Positions 24,706 through 35,941 of a stretch of 64,000 nt of DNA are shown one piece after another. The position numbers and the translations under genes are program-made. Positions within the stretch are counted from its first letter, which is position 1; every line of letters begins with the position of its first letter. Source of the DNA: Batillaria attramentaria (Eukaryota; Mollusca; Gastropoda; Batillariidae). Location: positions 32,501 to 96,500 of the forward strand of contig JACVVK020000524.1 in the NCBI GenBank assembly GCA_018292915.2. The letters run 5' to 3'. Under the pieces are notes generated by a model that saw nothing but the letters and a program-made list of their open reading frames with translations, was not told the DNA's origin and searched no databases.

Positions 24706-25799
24706 ATAATTGTGGGTGATGGTGATGATGATGATGATGATGATGATAACTTACCTCGATTTTCGTATCCAGGTACCAGTTCTTTTAAGGCAATGTACGT
24801 TCAGCTCCCAAAAGTATCCAAGCCGCTCTCGATCAGGAAATCATGCGCTGGCCTATCCTTTGTCAAGCACGTACCTCAATTAACAGTTCACACTGCCGGG
24901 TTTGGCTTCACGAGGTTCAAACTGTTGAATTCCAGAGAACAAGCGTGTACCCTCGTGGTGTTTATTTCAATCCCCGCAGCGACGCATGGGAAGTGAGACA
25001 TCAGAATGTTTTTCACACGCATGAGTTTTCAAGTGGCTATTTACTCTTCCTTGGAGACCTACAGACGTCGGAAGCGTAGCCAAGACCAAGTTCACTTTGC
25101 GAGGTGCTTTTAAGCGCTTGTTCTTTTCAATGCATTTATTGAGCGCATCTGAAATCTGCAGTTGTCACAGATGGAGGTGCGAACCCCCCTATCACATAAC
25201 TTTGGTCGACTGGTTGGTTGCTTGGTTCGTTGGTTGCTGGTAATGTCCTTTTCCTACCACAAAATAGTGGGGTGACGAGGAAAACTTCACCAAAGTTGTT
25301 GTTGTTGTTGTTGTCTTTTGCTCTCACGCACAGGCCCTATCACTGGCAGTGAATTTATCTCGGCTAGCCATGAGAAAATGATTGACACAGAAGTGTTGTC
25401 TATTTACCGTTCAATGGGGTAGTGATACATACCTGAATTCCCTGAGAAGCGAGTATCCAAACTGCAGCTTTGAAAACGGAAAGTCAAACTTCAACTCAAC
25501 ATGAGAGTACACACAGGTAAACCAGAAACTTCGGAAACTGCCACAACCTGCCACTCCACGTCTGTTTCACTGCCCCTGTTTGGAAGTCAGTCGGCGTGCT
25601 GTCATTCATAAGACGTAGTTCACAGACAGACCGAATAATTCCGCTCTCCACTGATGCTTACCTGTCACAAATCACGTTCTTCTAAGGAGCTGACAATTAA
25701 CCTCAAGAGATTTTACCGACACCACAGCGGTAAATAAATACGCGCACTTTCTGTCGACTCTCTTTCACAGACTCACATTTACACACACCACACTCCACT

Positions 25800-26200
25800 C
25801 ACTCCCCAGTTCAAAATGTCGGGGGGCGCACTGTCCCTTCGCTGTCAATTTCCGTCCCGTATAAATCCCGATCCCATATTTTCAAAACCTGTCATCACTT
25901 TCACAGGAGGGGTGCGACTTTTAAGGGTATCACCCGCACCGGTTTCCGCCGGCCACCCCGCAGTGCCTATTCGCACCAACGGCGCGTGACGGTAACGCGC
26001 CAATTTATCACCCCCTTGCAAATGATGCCACCCCGCCCCTTTTTGTTGCCCTTTTCCAGGTTTCCCTCTCTTTCGGCAGCAACAATAAGCAGTCAATGGC
26101 TTCACGGTGCTTTCTGCGGCGGGGTACCTGATATAAAGGGGTCTCACCTCGCTCCGCAGGTTAAGCGTCCACCGGGGGCTGCCCTTCATTGCAGTTTATG
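25800..26200. promoter_or_regulatory. CG-rich block, possible promoter of a minus-strand transcript
   Basis: A locally CG-rich stretch next to three minus-strand donors at 25662 (GTAAGC), 25433 (GTATGT) and 24755 (GAG|GTAAGT). These could end leader exons of the RFX4-like gene. No convincing TATA box or start codon is visible. Confidence 0.25.
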
Positions 26201-26417
26201 ATGGTGGAGTAGTGACGCTTCCTGGAATCGCGCCATTGTCATCGTAAGCGATTCGGGTTGATCTCTGAGCACGGACAAATTGATTCTTCTCCATTCAACG
26301 AAAAGGAAAATAAATAAACCAAAGTGAGCATTTCTTCCGCTGTCAAACAAGAAGGCATTGCATTTTACCACCAACAAGTTGTTTCTGACTGCTTGTACGC
26401 AGAATAAGAGAGCAGGT

Positions 26418-26550
26418 ACCTGCTGTTATGATGCTCGGATCGTGAGTTCATTATTTAGATAAAACTAAAATTTTTAATGGTTCTTTTTCTCGTTTCCCCG
26501 TCCTTTGTATCATCTTTAAAGCTGCGAAGACGTTAAGCCCTAAATAACTA
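26418..26550 (+). mobile_element. SINE family A, decayed copy
   Basis: ATGCTCGGATCGTGAGTTC, then TCTCGTTTCCCCGTCCTTTG and GACGTTAAGCCC match in order with indels. Confidence 0.55.
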
Positions 26551-27087
26551 AATAACTTACTACAAGCTGCGAAAGAATCCCCAAACAGCCGAGTAATCGA
26601 CGTCGTGGTAGTCACAGGGTTTGGCATAATAGTCCAACCTTCAATACCTTTTTCGTATGCAGCTCTGTCGCCTTGAGCCGAAAAGAGTGCGGGCGTTGCC
26701 TTATTCACAGAGCTAAACTTGAATGGACAGGTAAAACTGCGGGAACCAGTCCGACGGAAGATGGCAGCTCTTTCTGACGCTGCGGAACTAGGAGAGCCCC
26801 GGTCAATTCAGTTGTACCTCTGATCCGCCAAATCGTATTCAGGGTGCTACAAAAGCCCCGACTTTGTGACCGGGACAGGGTGAGAGTGAGAACGAGCAGC
26901 CAAATCGTCAATGTCATATTTCGGTAGCAGTCAGCTGCACGTTCAATAAGCTCTGTGGGAAAAAGTTTAGAGAGAACAATTATGATTTAACCGGTGTACA
27001 GATATGGATACACATAACTTTATTGTCCTTAAAACAGGAAATTTGTCTTCGGCTTCACCGACAAGTAAAGGAGATCATGTACTCACA

Positions 27088-27452
<365 letters not shown>

Positions 27453-27660
27453 TGTCTCTCACTCTCTCTCCCCCTCATGCCTCCAGCTGCAGCAGCACCA
27501 GAGTTGATAACTTACATAAAAAACGCCAGTAATAACAGTAGTAAAATCAGACTATATGACTGAACCATTGGTAAAAGAAGCTCGTCAAAGGAATGACGTG
27601 CGAATTAAGCATCACGAATTCAACGCGCTTATTGCACAGGGTAAGAACGACTGAACGAAG

Positions 27661-27712
27661 AGGGTGAGTGTTTGGGAGTTTAACGTCCTTTTCCAGCACG
27701 TTTGGGTGAAAC
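27661..27712 (-). mobile_element. SINE family A, tail fragment
   Basis: GTGAGTGTTTGGGAGTTTAA and CGTCCTTTTCC match the complement of the tail; a family B head follows at once. Confidence 0.6.
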
Positions 27713-27713
27713 T

Positions 27714-27785
27714 GGGGCGGTCGGTGGTCCAGTGGTTAAGGCTCACTCACCAATGCGAGGGGTCAGAGGCAAAAATTCCTCACCT
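27714..27785 (+). mobile_element. SINE family B, head fragment
   Basis: GGGGCGGTCGGTGGTCCAGT then GGTTAAGG, followed by a shortened body. Confidence 0.65.
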
Positions 27786-28229
27786 TTCTAGTTCCACCGC
27801 GTTTGAGGCGTGATAATGGGGAACCCTGCAGACAAATTCATCCAGATGCGTTTGGCTTTGACAGGAAGTTCTTACCAACTCGAAGTTCTGTTGATCGCAC
27901 CGTTGGCCTGTGGTGGGGTGGTTGTGCATGGTTTACGTTTCCGGATAAGTTACATGGGCTCTCCGTCGACCACTTCCTCGGAATGCCCTGGCAGCCACAT
28001 GTGGCCGTTCGGAAACTTCTCTTTTTTATGTTGTTTCCATAGTAATGGAAACAACACCATAGGACGGACTAAAAAAAAAGATCCACGTTCAAAGGCACGT
28101 TTTGTGGCATAAACGCATGTCGCTCGCATTCTCTGCACAGACATGATGCAAGTGTAACTCTGACAATAACAACATTGTTGTTGGCGGGCATGGTGCCCCT
28201 GAACGCACTTCTCCGCCGCAGTGAGTGCC

Positions 28230-28232
<3 letters not shown>

Positions 28233-28270
<38 letters not shown>

Positions 28271-28297
28271 TGTGTGTGTGTGTGTGTCTGTGTGTGC
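28233..28297 (+). repeat. (GT)n microsatellite with C interruptions
   Basis: About 32 units interrupted by CTGT twice. Confidence 0.97.
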
Positions 28298-28895
28298 GAG
28301 CGCATACTTTATTGTCCCTTTCGGAAAATTCGGGCTGCTTCTCCCGGGGGGAAGCGCGTCGCAGCGGTGCAGCGCCACCCAACTTACCTATCCTTTTTTT
28401 TTATTTTTTCAATTTTGCCCGGGGAGCCGGATAACCCGGAGAGAGACCCCCAATGAGCAGCCCGGTAGCCAGGAAAAATCACAAGCTCGACCTGGAAAAC
28501 CACGCTTCGCCGTGACAGCACTGACGGCCGTTCAGTAGCGCAGCGGCGAACTCCGACGAGCTACCTATTAGACCACCATTCACCATTTGTTGTTTTTGTT
28601 GTTTGTTTGTTTTGTTGTTTTGTGTTTGTTTTGTTTTTTGGGGGGTTTTTTTGGGTTGTTTTTTGTTGTTGTTGTTGTTTTGTTGGGGGTTTTCTTTGGC
28701 GGGGGGTTTGTTTTTTGTTGTTGTTTTTGTTTTTGTTTTGTTTTTTGTTGTTGTTTTTTTGTTTGTTTGTTTTTTGTTTGTTTTGGGGTGTTTTTTTGTT
28801 GTTGTTGTTGTTGTTGTTTTTTGTTTTTTTTTTGTTTTTTTTTTTTTGGGGGGGGGGGGGGGGGTAGGGGGGTTGTTTCACGTAGTGCAGACACA

Positions 28896-28960
28896 CCTAA
28901 CCGCGAATTAGTCTTTGTGGCTTGCGCGGCGTTAAGCCTCAAAAACTCACTCACTCACTT
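28896..28960 (+). repeat. Short ~65-bp dispersed element (GCGCGGCGTTAAGCC type)
   Basis: CCGCGAATTAGTCTTTGTGG then CTTGCGCGGCGTTAAGCCTC, ending in CACT repeats. Other copies: 5253-5325, 12412-12455, 21728-21775, 49735-49793 (plus), 50760-50825 and 63495-63560 (minus). The core GGCTT...AAGCC can form a short hairpin. Confidence 0.75.
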
Positions 28961-29069
28961 TATTTGTTTGTTTGTTTTTAAGTATAAAATGTATTTAACC
29001 GTCTTGGCTATCAGACTATTTGAGTGGGGTTGTTTTCGTACGTTTGAGGTTGGGTGCCCGGGTGTTGCA

Positions 29070-29200
29070 GAGGTTAAAATCCTTTTTTTTTTCTTTTTTT
29101 TTAACCATATAAGGGTGATATCCAAACCGGGATAACGAGGAAAAGGCCTGCACAAATATTTGGCCCCAACCAGGATTCGAACTCACGAACCTACTGCTCG
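29070..29200 (-). mobile_element. SINE family A copy, diverged
   Basis: AAGGGTGATATCCAAACCGG to GGCCCCAACCAGGATTCGAA. The tail is replaced by a poly-T stretch. Confidence 0.75.
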
Positions 29201-29289
29201 GCTGTCGCGTTCGTGTGTTTTGAAAACTATGTTGAAAATACATGCTGAAGGGCTGAGAAAGACGGACAGAGGTTTTTAGCAGGAATCGG

Positions 29290-29722
29290 CATGGGGGGAG
29301 GGGGGATTGGGTTGGCATAGAAATGGGGGTGGAAACTGGAATGACGTGAAGACGCAGGATTTAGGGTGGCAACCTGGAATAGGGATTGAGAGGAGACGGA
29401 AATAGAAATGGCATGTAGATGCAACGGGGGATTATTGGATGGCATGAAGGAGTAGAAAACCGGAGTGGAGAGGAGGTGGCAAGTGGGATAGCATGAAGAT
29501 GCAGGGAATCAGTACGGCATGGAGATGCGGACAATTGGGCTGGCATGCAGGCGCAGGGAATTATGATGGCACAGAGGTGCTGAAAATTGGGCTGGTACGA
29601 AGGCGCAGGGATTTAGGATGGCATGAAGAAAATTGGGCTGGCATGATGGCGCAAGAATTTGGATGGTATAGCGATGCGGGGAACTGGCATGACATGAATA
29701 TGAAGTTTTCGGGATGACTATT
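29290..29722 (+). repeat. Degenerate 26-bp minisatellite
   Basis: Units such as GGCATGAAGATGCAGGGAAT plus six bases recur about every 26 bp, alternating endings ATTGGGCT and TTAGGAT. Long ORFs over it (HASPIVRIS, VPAQFSA) are repeat translations. Confidence 0.75.
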
Positions 29723-29879
29723 ACAGGGATAAGAATCACAGAAGCTCAGTTCAGTACCAGTTGGTGTCTCTGCGCTCGAAAAACCCATACGCGCTCCACT
29801 CCATTTCTCAGTAAACTCCCCAGCGTCGTCTTTGCCACTACGAAATCGGAGAAGGAATCTTTCAACGACCAATCCTTCA

Positions 29880-30030
29880 ACGACCAATCCTTCAATGCTC
29901 GGGCCGCGAGTTCGAATCCCGGCTAGGGCCAACTATTTGTGCTGGCCTTTTTCTCGTCGTCCTGTCTTTGCTATCATCCATAAGTGGTGGAAAAGGACGT
30001 TGAACCCCTTAAAAACACCCACCCCACCCC
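29880..30030 (+). mobile_element. SINE family A copy, 5' truncated
   Basis: It begins in the anticodon arm (AATGCTCGGGCCGCGAGTTC) and runs to GGACGTTGAACCCC. ACGACCAATCCTTCA is tandemly repeated just upstream. Confidence 0.82.
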
Positions 30031-30570
30031 TCGACGACCAATCCTGACCAAACGTTGCCCATTCCTTAAACGTCTTTGCACACGCACGCGCCAGCTAACA
30101 CGAAGCCCGCACGCGGCCGACCGTCTTCTAAGACATTCTCTCGGCCAGCACGTGCACGGCTGAGCGCGCTCGACAATAATATCGGCACCGGCAAGCTTTC
30201 TCATCACATTTGATTGAGAGCTTTTATCGTGGTAATAGGATTCTAATATTCCCAGAGCGGCGGCCGAGCCGGTCATATTGTGCGGACCAAGTGGGCGATC
30301 TCTGCAATTACTGCGTGTGATTTGCGCCACCCATCGGCGGTATTGAATGCGGAAGGGGCGACAACCGAGGAGCAGACGACAATCTTGAAGAGCAGACGAC
30401 AGTTCCGCGGGTCGAAAAGGCCACTTCCGATGACTGCTTCAAAAACCGCGAGATGTAATTGAAAATACGCCGATTTCTTGGCCGTGGAACGCAGGGGCAG
30501 ACGATAAGGGGCGATAAGTCGGCTGGTGTAGGTGTGGGAGAGAATGTGTGACGCTGTTCATGCTGTAAGG

Positions 30571-30748
30571 GGGAGCCGGGGTGGCCGAATGGTAGAGCGT
30601 TGGACTTCCAATGCTCGGGTCGTGGGTTCGTATCCCGGCTGGGGCCAAATATTTGTGCTGGTTTTTTCATCGTTGCCCCGTGTTTGATATCAACCCGTAT
30701 TTGGTGGAAAAGGAAGTTAAACCCCGAAACACCCACCAGACCCACCCT
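30571..30748 (+). mobile_element. SINE family A copy, full length
   Basis: GGGAGCCGGGGTGGCCGAAT to GGAAGTTAAACCCC; among the best-preserved copies. Confidence 0.88.
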
Positions 30749-30905
30749 CATGCTGAAAGTTTGGGTGTTGGATAGTAAAGAAGAGTGCTAAAAAGTGCGT
30801 GTGCGTGTGCGTGTGGGCGTGTGAGCGTGTGTTTTTGTTGTTGTTGTTGTTGTTATTGCTGTTATTTTGTTTTTGTTTGTTTGTTTGTTTTCTCCGGTTG
30901 AGCAT

Positions 30906-31072
30906 GGGGAGTCGGGACAGCCGAGCTGGAAGAGAGTTTGGCTCAAAACGGCCAGGCTGTGAGTTCGAATCCCGGCTTGTAGCCAAAATTTTGTGCTAGC
31001 CTTTTCCTCCTTGCCTCGTCGCTTATATCACACCTATGTCGTGGAAAAAGGACGTTAAAGCCAGAAACAACG
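30906..31072 (+). mobile_element. SINE family A copy, diverged head
   Basis: The head GGGGAGTCGGGACAGCCGAG and body GTAGCCAAAATTTTGTGCTA differ from the others, but the order and the GGACGTTAAAG tail are the same; perhaps a subfamily. Confidence 0.75.
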
Positions 31073-31509
31073 AACAAAACTTGTTTTAGCATCGGACTCT
31101 GAAAGATCGGAAACCCGAGCCGAGGGTTCAAACACCGACAGAGACGAAATTTGTACTGGTGTTTTACACGCGCTAGCTGCCATTGCAATCACCCGCCTGG
31201 TGAACACAAAATCCCCCGTCCCCCCCCCCCCACACACACACAAACACCACCCCTCCCCCCCCCCCCCGAAAATAAACTCCCAAAACTTTTATGGTTTATA
31301 AATTATTTACATTAATACCAATACTTGGTTTTGATTGCTTCTTGCATGATTTGTCGACGCGTAAATTAAAGAAAATCCCAGTGGTTTAATTAAAAAGCCT
31401 ACAAAAGTTAATCCACACATCCTACAATTATGACAGGTAAACTTAGGTCGCAAAGTTTCAGTAGAACTGCGGACAAGTTTCCTGTGCAGCCATACACCAA
31501 CACTTCTTA

Positions 31510-31557
31510 CCTTATTCTGTAAGAGGTCGGCCGTTTTCCGACTTAGGATTTCCGCCA
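31510..31557 (-). CDS. Candidate first coding exon of an unidentified gene
   Basis: On the minus strand AAGATGGCGG opens MAEILSRKTADLLQNK and runs straight to a strong donor (AAG|GTAAGA). AAGATGGCGG is a YY1-type motif common at housekeeping starts. An upstream in-frame stretch (AREYNLSLAEAEDK) might also be coding. I find no following exon that I can join, and the phase (0) does not fit the RFX4-like exons directly. Confidence 0.4.
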
Positions 31558-32063
31558 TCTTGTCTTCTGCTTCCGCTAGAGATAAATTGTACTCCCGTGC
31601 CAAAAGAGTCAAAAAGGGCCCCTCAACCCACCCAAGCGTCGCTGTGCCTGTCTTGGGGGGCCGGAATATTAAGGAAAGAAAGATTCCGGTACAAGAAAAA
31701 TGAATTTATACTTGACCTGTTCCCTCTTGCTTGGTTCAAGCACATTATTTTTTTTCCTTTGTGTATTTTCCGCTAATCCGTGTTTATATAATGATAGAAG
31801 TCACTTGGGCTGAAAGCACCAACGGTTCGTTTCATTTGCGGTTGGATGAAATGAATATTACCATAGTATTTATCATGATCACTATAATGTCCTTAGTTGG
31901 TAGACCCCCCCCCCACACCCACCCACCCCATCCCCCCCCCCCAACCCCCCAACAAAATAATTCCACAAAACGAAACGAAACGAAATTCGTTGTGCTTCTA
32001 AGTTTGAATTTTTGTTCGGTTAACATAAGCTTCTTCGCATTTTTTTTTTGTTTATTTCTGTGT

Positions 32064-32225
32064 GCAAATTCCGAAACTACGTGACTGTAATGTGTTCATG
32101 TCCAGTATGTGAAAGAATGCGTGCGATTCACGTGAGCGTGCGTGTTGGGTTTAGTTCGCGGCGCTTTGGGCCAAATGTTGGAATAAAGCGCCTATTTTAA
32201 TGCGAGTATTATTAGTATTAATTCG
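32064..32225 (+). mobile_element. SINE family B, 3' part
   Basis: GTGACTGTAATGTGTTCATG to AAAGCGCCTATTTTAATGCG, ending in ATTATT. Confidence 0.8.
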
Positions 32226-32232
32226 TGTTACT

Positions 32233-32259
32233 TGATTGATTGATTGATTGATTGATTGA

Positions 32260-32292
<33 letters not shown>
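32233..32292 (+). repeat. (GATT)n tetranucleotide repeat
   Basis: About 14 GATT units with one interruption, next to a family B SINE tail. Confidence 0.95.
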
Positions 32293-32293
<1 letters not shown>

Positions 32294-32683
32294 GATCCTT
32301 GCGCTGTTTCCTCGATGCATTGCTGGATAGCCTGACTGCTTGCTGACTTGTTTCATTCATGTAATGAATGGATCGTTGAGAGATAATCTTTTAAACAAAC
32401 GTGCGCAACTGACGCGGCCAAAGAACAAAATACTTCACAAACATTGTTACCATTGAAACTCTACTGCACCGAAGTCGAAGGGTTTGTATTGTATTGAACT
32501 CCAGCAAACAGCCGCCGACCAGCAGACGACATTCGACAGTCCAAAAGCGCGCTTTTCCCGAAAGGTGAGGGCCGCACAAAATCGCTCATCCCGGTCCGCA
32601 ATTCATCCCGCTGTCTTCTCATTTCCTGCTACACGATTGTCCAGCTTCTCGCCGCCACCACAGACAAAAGGCACGCGCGCGGA

Positions 32684-32763
32684 AAAATGGCGGTAGGGGT
32701 CACGTGTTTATGACTGTCGCGCGCTCTCGCGCCGCCGCCACCGTCTCGGAATGTCTCGCGAGA
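32684..32763. promoter_or_regulatory. CpG-dense promoter-like block with YY1, E-box and TCTCGCGAGA motifs
   Basis: Within 80 bp lie AAAATGGCGG (32684-32693, YY1-like), CACGTG (32701-32706) and the palindrome TCTCGCGAGA (32754-32763), a known housekeeping promoter element bound by BANP in mammals. CG content is far above the surroundings. It could drive either strand; the candidate exons at 31510-31557 (minus) and 33193-33312 (plus) flank it. Confidence 0.45.
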
Positions 32764-33192
32764 AGAGACTGGAGTGACGTCCGCAGCGCTTTTTCTGAGG
32801 CGGGGGTCGTGGAATCCTCCAGCTCTGCTCCGTTCTTTGAAATCTGGCGATTGAAGTTGAGTGGAATGAATCGGAAACGAAACGCTGCTTATTTAAAATT
32901 CATGGTGCGAGAGCGGGCCTTTTCCCGACACCCTAGTATGTCCGCTGACTCCTTGGATGTGTTTGGCTGGTTGTGTCGTCAATATAATCGTATAGAAACT
33001 CCAGGGCTGGTTAGTTATGGCTGTTTTTAGCTGCCTAGCGTTGTCATCTCTGTGTTCCTGTGTGAGGGTACTGGTGTGTGGCTTTCTCCAGCTGCATCGC
33101 AGGCATATTGTCTTCATTGGTAACATTGGTCTTTGTTTTGTTTTGTTTTGTTGTTGTTGTTTTTTACCTTTCTCTGGGTCATTTCCAAAGGC

Positions 33193-33312
33193 CGACTTCA
33201 CTGGATCCCCCCCCCCACCTGGTCTTCGCCCTGGCGGGCTTTGTTCGCAGCGCCCTGCTGGTGCTGCTGAACACCTGTCACTGGAAGACCTTTGCAACGT
33301 ACCACTCTCAGG
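33193..33312 (+). CDS. Candidate exon, hydrophobic, unknown membrane protein
   Basis: The frame reads HLVFALAGFVRSALLVLLNT, then CHWKTFATYHSQ, before a possible donor (CAG|GTTTGT). An acceptor (TTTCCAAAG) lies just upstream. GC-rich third positions and the hydrophobic run look coding. I do not recognise it and see no partner exon; a poly-C stretch near its start could hide an indel. Confidence 0.3.
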
Positions 33313-33425
33313 TTTGTCAGTTGTTTTTCCCAAACCGCCTCACGGCGGGGAGGTTCCGTGTTGGGGCGGTCTATTCTCCAACTGCAGCCCAGGCATGTTG
33401 TCATGTTGTCATCTTTGGCAACTAA

Positions 33426-33578
33426 GGAACGTTCTTTTCCACCACGTGTGGGTGATATCAAAGGAGGTGCAACGAGAAAAAGGCCAGCACAAATATCTGG
33501 CCCCAGCCGGGATTCGAACCTACGCCCCGAGCACTGTTATAGTCTAACGCTTTATCATTCGGCTATCCCGGTCCCCCT
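33426..33578 (-). mobile_element. SINE family A copy
   Basis: From GTTCTTTTCCACCACGTGTG (tail side) to ATTCGGCTATCCCGGTCCCC (head). Confidence 0.85.
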
Positions 33579-33579
33579 T

Positions 33580-34999
33580 TTCTTTCGTTAGTTTAATGCA
33601 AACCATTCTTTACCACGAAAACTGGAAACGAATGTCACCCCTTCCTTCTCCAGTGCAGAACTTTCACTGACGCGTCTCTCGACTGCCACACCCTTGCGCG
33701 AGAGAGGCACGTGGCCACGGTTATGTGAAAAAGGCGGAAGGAAATGAAGCGAACGCTAAATAAACGAAACGCAAGCGGCAGTCAGCTTTTTAGGCCAGAG
33801 ATACCCGCACTTTCTGCCATGGTCTGCATGGACGGTCTTTTGAGGAAGGAGCTGGAAGCAGAGAGCTGTCCTCTCGGCTGGTGGTCCTCTGTTGCAATTT
33901 GTTCGTAGTGCACGTGCAGGTTTTGTGTCCATCAACGGTCAAAATGCAGATGAGCATGTTGTGCCGGTAGTCACTGTTTCAGAGGTTCTAGAGAAAAAAA
34001 ATTATCAACGTTCCAAAAATCATGGACAAAACCGTATGGACAATGTTGGTGCAGCATTGCGGAAAACAAATTAATCTCACCGTTTGCTGAGTCACACTGT
34101 TGTAGTAAAAATTTAATAACTGAAACGTGGCCGAAGCCGTGACGTCATCTGGCGCGTAATCGTGTCAATATTACGTCACTGTTTGCATCAGCGAGCCACC
34201 CCCCCCCCCCCACACACACACACACATCTTTAGTTTTGTTTTGGTATGGTTTGGTTTGGGCTTTTCTGGTATGTTGTTGCTGTTGGTGTTTGTATACAGT
34301 TTGGGCGTTACAAGACAGGAGTGTGCTGTCTAAGAACGCATGGTACCCCAGTGGTATGTTCGATCAGCAGACACGTATTCTGGCTTTTCATCCGGCAACG
34401 CCTGCCATCAGATGTTTTGTCATTTTGTTTCTCTTGAAATGACGTCATGTTTTTGTCATCAAAAGCAGCTCTCGATCTGTACATTGTGGAAAGTTAATAG
34501 GTGTACAGTTAACAGTGCCATATGACGAAGATAATGGAAACGTTCATAATATCATGATAACGACAACAACAACAATGCAAAATAGCCTTTATTGACAATA
34601 ACCACCTCCATCCAAAGAATATAACAGAAGTATACAATCATTTCGAAATCGTCCCATGCACAATGTTTAACTCACTTCATGCCGAGTGAGTTTGGGCTTG
34701 TGCATCAGTGGCCTCACTTTAAAAAAAAAAGAAAAGAAAAAAGAAAGTTTGCATGGATTTAAACTTGGTTTCGTGGGAGTGTTGCATTTTTTAAAATTAT
34801 TATTATTTTTTAATATTATACTCGTGTTTGCTGCAGGCAAAGCCGTTAAGGAACTGAAAGTCTATTGCCTGATTTTCGGATACAGGGTCCGGCCAAACCG
34901 AAAAAGTTTTAAAAACGTAGGATACTCAAAATGTGTCAAGCTGGTTATGAGAGTTACAGCCCAAGAAAGTGAAAACGCGACAATGACGTTTTCACATTT

Positions 35000-35037
<38 letters not shown>

Positions 35038-35940
35038 TACCGAGATTGAACGTTTTTGGTACTTACAGTATAAAAATACAAACACACACACACACACACA
35101 CACACATCTCTCAATGCCCAAGTTCATACACCACCAATATAGCTGCGATATTGATACTGGTTGATAATCTGCGGGGAGGGGCATGGGGGGGGGGAGGGTG
35201 TATATGATGAAATTTACATTTTAACTGGTTAAAATGTATATGCAAGACAAAGACTCAAACTAGAAACTACCTTTACTTCGTAAAGAGTAGATCACAGACA
35301 GGATCAGTAACTGCACTGGGTTTCCAGTGTGGCAGGGCGTTTAAGTATGAAGCACCCCTCTTCTATGCTAACAAAGATACAAAGATACTTCCCTGACCCA
35401 TGTCAAAAGTGAACCAACATATGGTATTGGTGTTTTTCGTCGTTTTTTTTTTTTTGTGTGCGGTGTGGTGTTTTTGTTGTTTGTTTGTTGTTTTGTTGTT
35501 GTTGTTGTTGTTTTGGTTTTGCTTGTTTCTCGTTGTTGCTTTCTTGTTGTTTTGTTGTTTTGCAGGGTTTTTCTTGTTTGCTTTCGATTTTTGGGGGATT
35601 TGTTTTTTGTTGTTTTTGTTTTTGTTTTTTGTTAGTTTTGTTTTTTAGGGTGTTTTTTCTCTCTTTTTTTTTCTTTCTTTCTTTTAGCTTTTTTTCTTGT
35701 CATCTTTGTTTGTTTGTATTTTGCGGTTCGATTGTGCAAGCTAACAAGACCAGAAACGGATTATTATTTCTCTGACCTTGAACTCCTGCACAGTCCACAC
35801 GCGACAAACGAAGTGCTCGATGATGACAGATGAATATCTGCTGCCCTATGTTGCAACAGACACTAAGGCACACAAACACAAACCAAAAACAAATGGGCCC
35901 AAAGCTCAAAACTCAATGACACCCTCAAAACAATGGTTGA
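33580..35940. other. No gene seen
   Basis: AT-rich DNA with the 34690 dispersed repeat, GA/GACA and CA arrays near 35000-35106 and the T/G tract at 35430-35720. Confidence 0.5.
34690..34935 (+). repeat. Unclassified dispersed repeat, copy 2 of pair
   Basis: Same blocks as 20118-20312 with an A/T-rich insertion in the middle. Confidence 0.75.
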
Positions 35941-35941
35941 A

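Noticed and set aside
28587..29135. 182-codon ORF rich in Phe, Val, Cys and Gly
   Set aside because: T/G low-complexity tract followed by a short dispersed element and a SINE.
32704..33030. 108-codon plus-strand ORF
   Set aside because: It starts within CG-rich promoter-like DNA and has no splice support or recognisable domain.
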